A stretch of 64,000 nucleotides of DNA from Cornus controversa (Eukaryota > Streptophyta > Magnoliopsida > Cornales > Cornaceae), in assembly GCA_026545225.1 (NCBI GenBank), contig CM048849.1, forward strand, positions 55,137,836 to 55,201,835, given 5' to 3'. A program made the translations under genes and the position numbers. Below the pieces are notes generated by a model, which ran no database searches, was not told where the DNA came from, and worked only from the letters and a program-made list of their open reading frames with translations. Below are positions 58,538-64,000 of this stretch, in pieces. Each line of letters begins with the position of its first letter. Position 1 is the stretch's first letter.

Positions 58538-58777
58538 AAAATATACGGTCCCAATATATATATTAACAAAATCAGGTAAGTTTAAGCAAGATATATAATA
58601 AATGCACTATAAGAATCAAATTGTGGTTACTATAGCAACCATTTTAACACCTTCATAGTTCTATATATATATATGGTTGTTATAGTAACCACAATTTGAT
58701 TCTTATAGTGCATTTATTATATATCTTGCTTAAACTTACCTGATTTTGTTAATATATATATTGGGACCGTATATTTT
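58538..58777. mobile_element. Near-perfect foldback (104-bp arms, 32-bp loop)
   Basis: Left arm 58538-58641 (AAAATATACGGTCCCAATAT ... TATAGCAACCA) and right arm 58674-58777 are reverse complements over 104 positions with about one mismatch. The loop is AT-rich. The short flanks GATACT and GATATA hint at a target duplication. No coding sequence. Probably a recent MITE; a transcript would form a long hairpin. Confidence 0.9.
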
Positions 58778-59114
58778 GATATATAAGCATTTTGTACGAA
58801 GTCTGGTCCCAAATTGGGTTTGTTAGATTAATTATCATAGTACTTGTTTAATAAGTTATTCTTGCAGATCATTTTGTGAGAAAGGTGACAATCAGTGACA
58901 GGATAAACAAGTCATATTGGTCTCAAGTGTTAATCTTAGGCTATTAACAAGTCAGGTCTATACCTGGTTATTATGTAAACATTTTTTGAAGAATTTCTGA
59001 CAGCATATTATGTCTTAAATATTTAGAAGATAATATATTTAAAAAAGTACAAACTATGAATTTTGTTCCTCTCCATTTATTTGAATCTTGCCGGTAAGAA
59101 CCACAATCCTATTT

Positions 59115-59400
59115 CATTCTACTTGGTTCATCATCATCATTATCATCATTGCCTTAATCCCATTTAGATGGGGTCGGTCACATGAATTTTCTCTCTCCAA
59201 TCTCTTCTATTATTTGTCATTTATCCTAACATATTTAACTTTTTAAAGTCATTTTTAATCACATTGTTATTTTTGGTTGCCCTCTCCGTCTCTTACCTTG
59301 TATAACACCTAGTCTTCCTTGTTTCACCGGCACGTCTTCGATATATGTGTCCAAACCATTTAAGTCCACTCTCTCTAATTTTTTCACCAATGGGTGCTAC
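59115..59400 (-). mobile_element. RTE-type LINE 3' fragment
   Basis: The minus strand encodes PIGEKIRESGLKWFGHIYRR, the typical end of plant RTE-like reverse transcriptases. It is followed by the 3' part with GACCCCATCTAAATGGGATT and a terminal (GAT)n tail (ATGATGATAATGATGATGAT). 5'-truncated, as usual for LINEs. It interrupts a spacer that is continuous in the neighbouring germin unit (compare 61234-61385). Confidence 0.85.
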
Positions 59401-60467
59401 TAATGCACAAAGTCAGAAACTATGTTCTGTCACAAAGCTTGTTGCAAACTGATTTCAAAGACTGGTTATCAAATAATTTTGTGGTCCAGTTTATCTTCAC
59501 TAGATGTATGCTAGATTCATTACAAGAAGTTACATACAGAACTTGTGAAAACAAAAAAGTCCCCAACATACCTTACCAAAAACAAAAAGAGCCCCCAACA
59601 CATAACATCGGGACTATTCTTGTAATCTAATAGTAATGTTCATTTCTTTGTTGGGTGCCCATTGGTAGAATATTAGAGAAGAATGCAATTTATGATACCT
59701 TGATATTAGATGAGGAGGAGGTGTTTTGACTCTCTATGTTAATTGAAAAAGTCCATTAAGTTTCCCAAACTTTTTGAGCACAAAAATTGTAGTTTCATTT
59801 AGTTATAACCATAAAAATTACAGATGGCATTGAAGCTAAGTTGTTTAATTACAAAGGAGTTTGAGATTAGTCAATTTTCAGCATCTGCAATATTTCATAT
59901 TGAAAAAGTTTAAGATGTTAGAGAGGCTTTTGTTTTTGGTCCAACGCGTTTGAATACAGAACCTTGTCTACTCTAATACTATGTTGACAATCATCTACTC
60001 TAAAAATATGTGTAACTTTAATATTTAAATACTCTAACACCAAAATCATTTGCGGTGTAGGCATTGCTATGAGCCCCTAAAGCAGCAGAAACCAAAAGCG
60101 ACTGTGTAAAAGAACAGCGGCAACAGACTGAACTGACTTTGAACATGCACTTAAAGAATATTGTAATTAAATTTCTGTATTTGCTTAACATTTAGGTAGA
60201 TGAAGTCAACGAATGAAGGATGAAAGATTAGATAAAATAGCATATAAATGAACAGAATGGATCTCCAAGAAGTCCAATAACAAGTTGAATCAATATTAAC
60301 TACACAACAGAAAAGTTGAAATTAATATTAATTTTGCAGTCCAATAGAACACCTTTCCATATAGAATTGCAGATAGTAACAACACAAAATGCATTACAAA
60401 AGCCACGCAAAGGAACATGCAATCGCCACAAAATCAAAAACTTCTTCATGAAGTTGTTGATGATCAT
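59401..60467. other. Spacer between germin-like 1 and the broken copy
   Basis: Diverged copy of the spacer at 61340-62300: shared phrases include CAGAAACTAT (59413 and 61364), TATGAGCCCCT (60069 and 61649) and AGATAAAATAGCATATAAATGA (60231 and 61764). No gene. Confidence 0.6.
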
Positions 60468-60856
60468 CTAGAATGTTGATTGAAGTTGATCAATGACTTT
60501 CTTGTCCACCTGGAAAGCCTTTGCAAGAACATCACCAGAGACGGATGAGTTTGATCCGAACACGGCATTGGCTACAGTGATGACACCAGGATTCTGGCTG
60601 CTCAAAGCGGAGAGCGAAACAGCACTCCTGTGTCCCACATTTCTTTGGAAGTGAGGAAGTCCTACTGGGAAGACAAACACATCACCCTTTTGAAGGACTT
60701 TTGAGATGAACCGGTTTTCTGGGTGGTTGGAGGTCACAAAACCAACCTCAAGGCTGCCATCTAGTACTGTCAGTATCTCGGTGGCACGAGGGTGCATGTG
60801 AGGAGGAATAAGACCCCACGGTGCATAGTCTAAGCGTGCCAAAGCAATGCCTTCTA
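60468..60856 (-). pseudogene. Germin-like copy 2, lacking the first half
   Basis: The minus strand retains the second exon from [21 protein letters not shown] to the stop, including both metal boxes ([12 protein letters not shown] and [16 protein letters not shown]). It lacks exon 1, the signal peptide, the intron and the first third of exon 2. Upstream of GIALA the sequence switches to DNA homologous to 63680-63780, which lies upstream of intact copy 3. The joint carries ATGCC, common to both parental sites. No secretion signal remains, so it is a pseudogene or at most a cytosolic cupin fragment, even though a 149-codon frame is open. Confidence 0.9.
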
Positions 60857-62300
60857 ATAGGTTGGCATACAAATTTCCGCCTCCACACACCGATTTAGGC
60901 TTAATAGAGTATAACATTCTAAGAAAATAGAGAATTATGTCAGAAGAGTGATAGCTCCATGCTATGGTTTTTTGTTTTTTTTTCTTTTGAAATATCTGAT
61001 TGTTGAAGCAGTAAAAACTGTTGTTTTATGTTCAATGAAGAACAAGAAATACATTCTTTTTTACACTGGTGATCACAATTTTGATAACAACTAATTTTTA
61101 ATATTATCATTTAGAAGACAATTTATTTCCAAACAGTACCGAGCTAGTATGGATTACAACTAAGTATATATTTTGTTTCTCTCAAGTACAATAATAGGCC
61201 GGCATGAGATATTTCGAAACATTAGAGAGTATGGATTTAATTTGTCTCTCCATTTATTTAAATATTGCCCTGTAAGCACCATATTATATTATATATTGTA
61301 CTTGATTGATCGATTCAAGTTTAGTTTCAGCAGTAACGGTGATACCTTTCATACACAAACTCAGAAACTATTTTCTGTCACTATTTTCAATTGTTTGTGC
61401 TTAATTTAAAAAATTCTTGTCAAAAACACACACTTGGACTTAAAAGCTACCAAACAATTGAAAAGTTTCATTGGCAAGTGAATATCTTTTGAATGTATGA
61501 GTCCCACAGCATGTCTAAATGCACCTTCATATAAGAACTTTGAGAATTGTCCATTTCAGTATCTGCAATATATCTCACTCTCTTTATATGAAAGTCAAAT
61601 TTGGATCTGAACTGCATTTGGTGGACTAGGCATTTAGATTATAGAATTATGAGCCCCTGAGGTAGCAGAAACTGAAATCCATTCTTTAAAAGAATAGCAA
61701 CAGGCAGTGAACTGGCTAGCCTTTGAACATAGATGTGTCAACATTTAAGTAGATGAAAGGTTAGATAAAATAGCATATAAATGATTGTTTACACCATTTT
61801 TAACCATCCTTAATTGTAGTAACTGAAAGTTGTAATTCTAGTCATTCTAAAGCTATATGTGGGTTGGAGTGCACAAAATAGGAGTTTCATGGTTGAGTAG
61901 CCAAACAAAGAAATTTTAGTCACATTATGTTTCAACAATGTGTAGATGAATTAGTGGATCATGTTGTATTGTTGATTTATGTTATAATTCTTCACTTTAA
62001 TCATTAATCACTCTGTTTTACGTGGACAATTTGCTTCTAAATTTTCATATGTTAAAACCGAAAATCAACAGAATGAATCTCTAAGAAGTCCCAAAAAAAA
62101 AAGTTGAATCAATATTAATTCCCAAAAGAAAAGTTGAAATATATATTAATTTTCCAGTCCAATATATAGAACACCTTTCAATATAGAATTTGTGAATAGT
62201 AACAATACAAACATGCATTACAAAAGCTAGCCACACAAAAGCAAATAAAATCACCACACAATCAAAATGAATTCTTCATCATGAACTTGTTGCTGATTCT
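60857..62300. other. Spacer between germin copies 2 and 3
   Basis: 60857-60990 is homologous to 63690-63830. The rest matches 59000-60460 without the LINE. No gene. Confidence 0.55.
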
Positions 62301-63107
62301 TTAGAATGTTGATTGAAGTTGATCAATGACTTTCTTGTCCACCTGGAAAGCCTTTGCAAGAACATCACCAGAGACAGATGGATTTGATCCAAACACAGCA
62401 TTGGCGACAGTGATGACACCAGGATTTTGGCTGCTCAACGCAGAGAGTGAAACAGCATTTCCATATCCTACATTCCTTTGGAAGTGAGGAAGTCCTATTG
62501 GGAAGACAAACACATCACCCTTTTGAAGGACTTTTGAGATGAGTCGGTTTTCTGGGTTGGAGGTCACAAAACCAACCTCAAGGCTGCCTTCTAATACTGT
62601 CAGTATCTCGGTGGCACGAGGGTGCATGTGAGGAGGAATAAGTCCCTGTGGTGCATAGTCTAAGCGTGCCAAAGCGATGCCAAGGGTGTTCAGGCCAGGT
62701 ACTTGTGCCACTGTAACTGGTGTCACCCTAGAGCCAAGGGGGTTCGAGGTGTTGCCAGCGACATGGAGGCCACTGAAGGAGAAATGACTAGCTTGAGCAA
62801 GCTTAGAGTCCAAGCAGACAAGACCATTTACTCTTGCTGTAAAGTTGCACAAACAAATGAGAGACAAATGCCAAATCTAAGACTTCAATTGGATACAAGG
62901 CAAATATGAAACTGAATGATATATAATGTAATATATATATAGCTGACATAAAGTTAAAACATATGGTAATAAGTAATTAATAACAATGTCCCAACCTGAA
63001 CCAGAAGGATCTGCAACACAGAAATCCTGCAAAGGGCTTGGCTCAAAGGCAACTGACAGAGTGCAAGTGATAGCCAGTAAAGTTAATAGCAGAATGTGGT
63101 TTGCCAT
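62301..63107 (-). CDS. Germin-like protein 3 of the cluster
   Basis: Two exons (63107-62996 and 62836-62301) with a 159-bp GT-AG intron; 648 nt, 215 aa. Signal peptide [20 protein letters not shown], then [10 protein letters not shown]. Conserved Cys pair at Cys30 and Cys45. Box 1 is [12 protein letters not shown] and box 2 is [16 protein letters not shown], keeping the His107, His109, Glu114 and His155 metal ligands. Closely similar to copy 1 and very close to the remaining part of copy 2, so copies 2 and 3 are the younger duplicates. Secreted cell-wall cupin; the precise activity is unknown. Confidence 0.95.
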
Positions 63108-63218
63108 TTTACACTGCCTTGACGCTCATGTACTGAATAATTATAGCAAAGAAGTTGATACTCAAAACCAAATTGCTCAGAGGTGTTGAGGATGTGCAAA
63201 AAAAGCTGTATATGATCT

Positions 63219-63232
63219 CTCTATATATAGAA
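63219..63232 (-). promoter_or_regulatory. TATA box of germin-like 3
   Basis: CTATATATAG, about 115 bp before the ATG, reads the same on both strands. Spacing fits a leader of about 85 nt. Confidence 0.65.
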
Positions 63233-64000
63233 GGTGGAAGTGTTTGGTGTTTTTTGGATTTTATTAAGAAGAAGTCTATAACTGAATAATCTGCCATCTG
63301 AAATCCAGATACATGTCAGAAGATCCAGCACCTTTAAGCCTAGCCGGCCAGCATGAAATAGTCACCAATGCTGATGTGTTAAACATATGAATCCAATTCA
63401 GTGTACGTATTAAAATATAATGCTCCAGTCCAAGAAACTTACTTGGTCAAAATATCAACATCTTGGACACCTACATATTGGAAGAATGCAATACATAATT
63501 TCTGCAGCTTCCCTCCATTATAACTTGTTATTCTTAAGCTAGCCTAGGCTTAATACCATTGTACAGTTACTAGAAACATCTCATTAAGAGGGGAATTATC
63601 CTAACCTTAATGATCCAGGAGCACAAATAACTGGGATTTTGTGTGTGTTGGGGCTTGAATTTTCCTTTGGAACTATAGCTACAAATGCCTTCTCATAGGT
63701 TGGCATACTATTTTACACCTCGAGGTATGGATTTTGCCTTAATATAAAATGCCCAAAAAATAGAATATTATGTCAGAACAATGATAGCACCATTATATCA
63801 TGTTTTGAAAATATTTAACTTTTGAAGCAGTGAAATTTTTTTCATGTTATAATGATGAAAAAGATATATATATATTTCTGATTGTACCTGATGGATTCAC
63901 TGATTTGTGGAACCTGTAGGCTGTAGATAATACAAACTAGCCCAAACACATGCTTCAGCATCTCTATTCTTGACGTAAAATGCCATGGCATCTTCAAAAT
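63233..64000. other. Upstream region of germin-like 3, homologous in part to 60857-60990
   Basis: ATGCCTTCTCATAGGTTGGC at 63687 matches ATGCCTTCTAATAGGTTGGC at 60849. No gene recognised up to the window end. Confidence 0.55.

Noticed and set aside
1-64000. tRNA, complete rRNA, riboswitch or CRISPR array
   Set aside because: None recognised; repeat arrays here are tandem duplications, microsatellites or transposons without spacer-repeat structure.

Overview
The window is nuclear DNA of a flowering plant, most likely a eudicot. Genes have GT-AG introns, intergenic DNA is AT-rich with many microsatellites, and there are plant-type transposons (MULE, CACTA, Ty3/Gypsy with tRNA-Asp or tRNA-Met primer sites, an RTE-type LINE, MITE-like foldbacks). 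The gene set is plant-specific or plant-typical: POLLENLESS3/TDM1, a beta-tubulin, an ERT2-like protein and germin-like proteins. No bacterial or organellar gene was recognised.

Layout. 1-0.76 kb: end of a broken MULE transposase. 1.1-1.9 kb: degraded partial copy of the TDM1-like gene found at 34-38 kb. 2.0-18.0 kb, minus strand: seven short exons with GT-AG borders that join into one open frame of 210 codons. Three come from the middle of the Obg-like ATPase OLA1, the last encodes a zinc-finger tail, and the first three are new, two of them a tandem exon duplication. One intron is about 13.8 kb and holds a triple-LTR non-autonomous Gypsy array (4.8-14.4 kb) and a decayed CACTA-type gene (14.6-17.4 kb). 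18-34 kb is gene-poor: an RPS14 scrap, Gypsy fossils in opposite orientations (one leader carries a 5S-rRNA-like stretch), small repeats and GATACG/GACACG elements.

34-56 kb is the conserved gene block: TDM1/POLLENLESS3-like TPR gene (+, five exons, 767 aa), a small plant-specific basic protein (+), a PP2C pseudogene (-), a beta-tubulin (-, three exons, 444 aa) and an ERT2-like membrane/basic protein (+, 456 aa). From memory, TDM1-tubulin-ERT2 neighbours match Arabidopsis At4g20900-At4g20890-At4g20880, so this block appears to be old microsynteny.

57-64 kb is a tandem germin-like cluster on the minus strand: two intact 215-aa genes flank a copy that has lost its first half, apparently by a deletion with short microhomology. 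A near-perfect 104-bp-arm foldback sits about 0.3 kb upstream of the first intact copy, and an RTE LINE tail interrupts one spacer.

Gene models were built by eye from splice consensus and frame arithmetic. TE families were assigned from remembered motifs. No database search was run.
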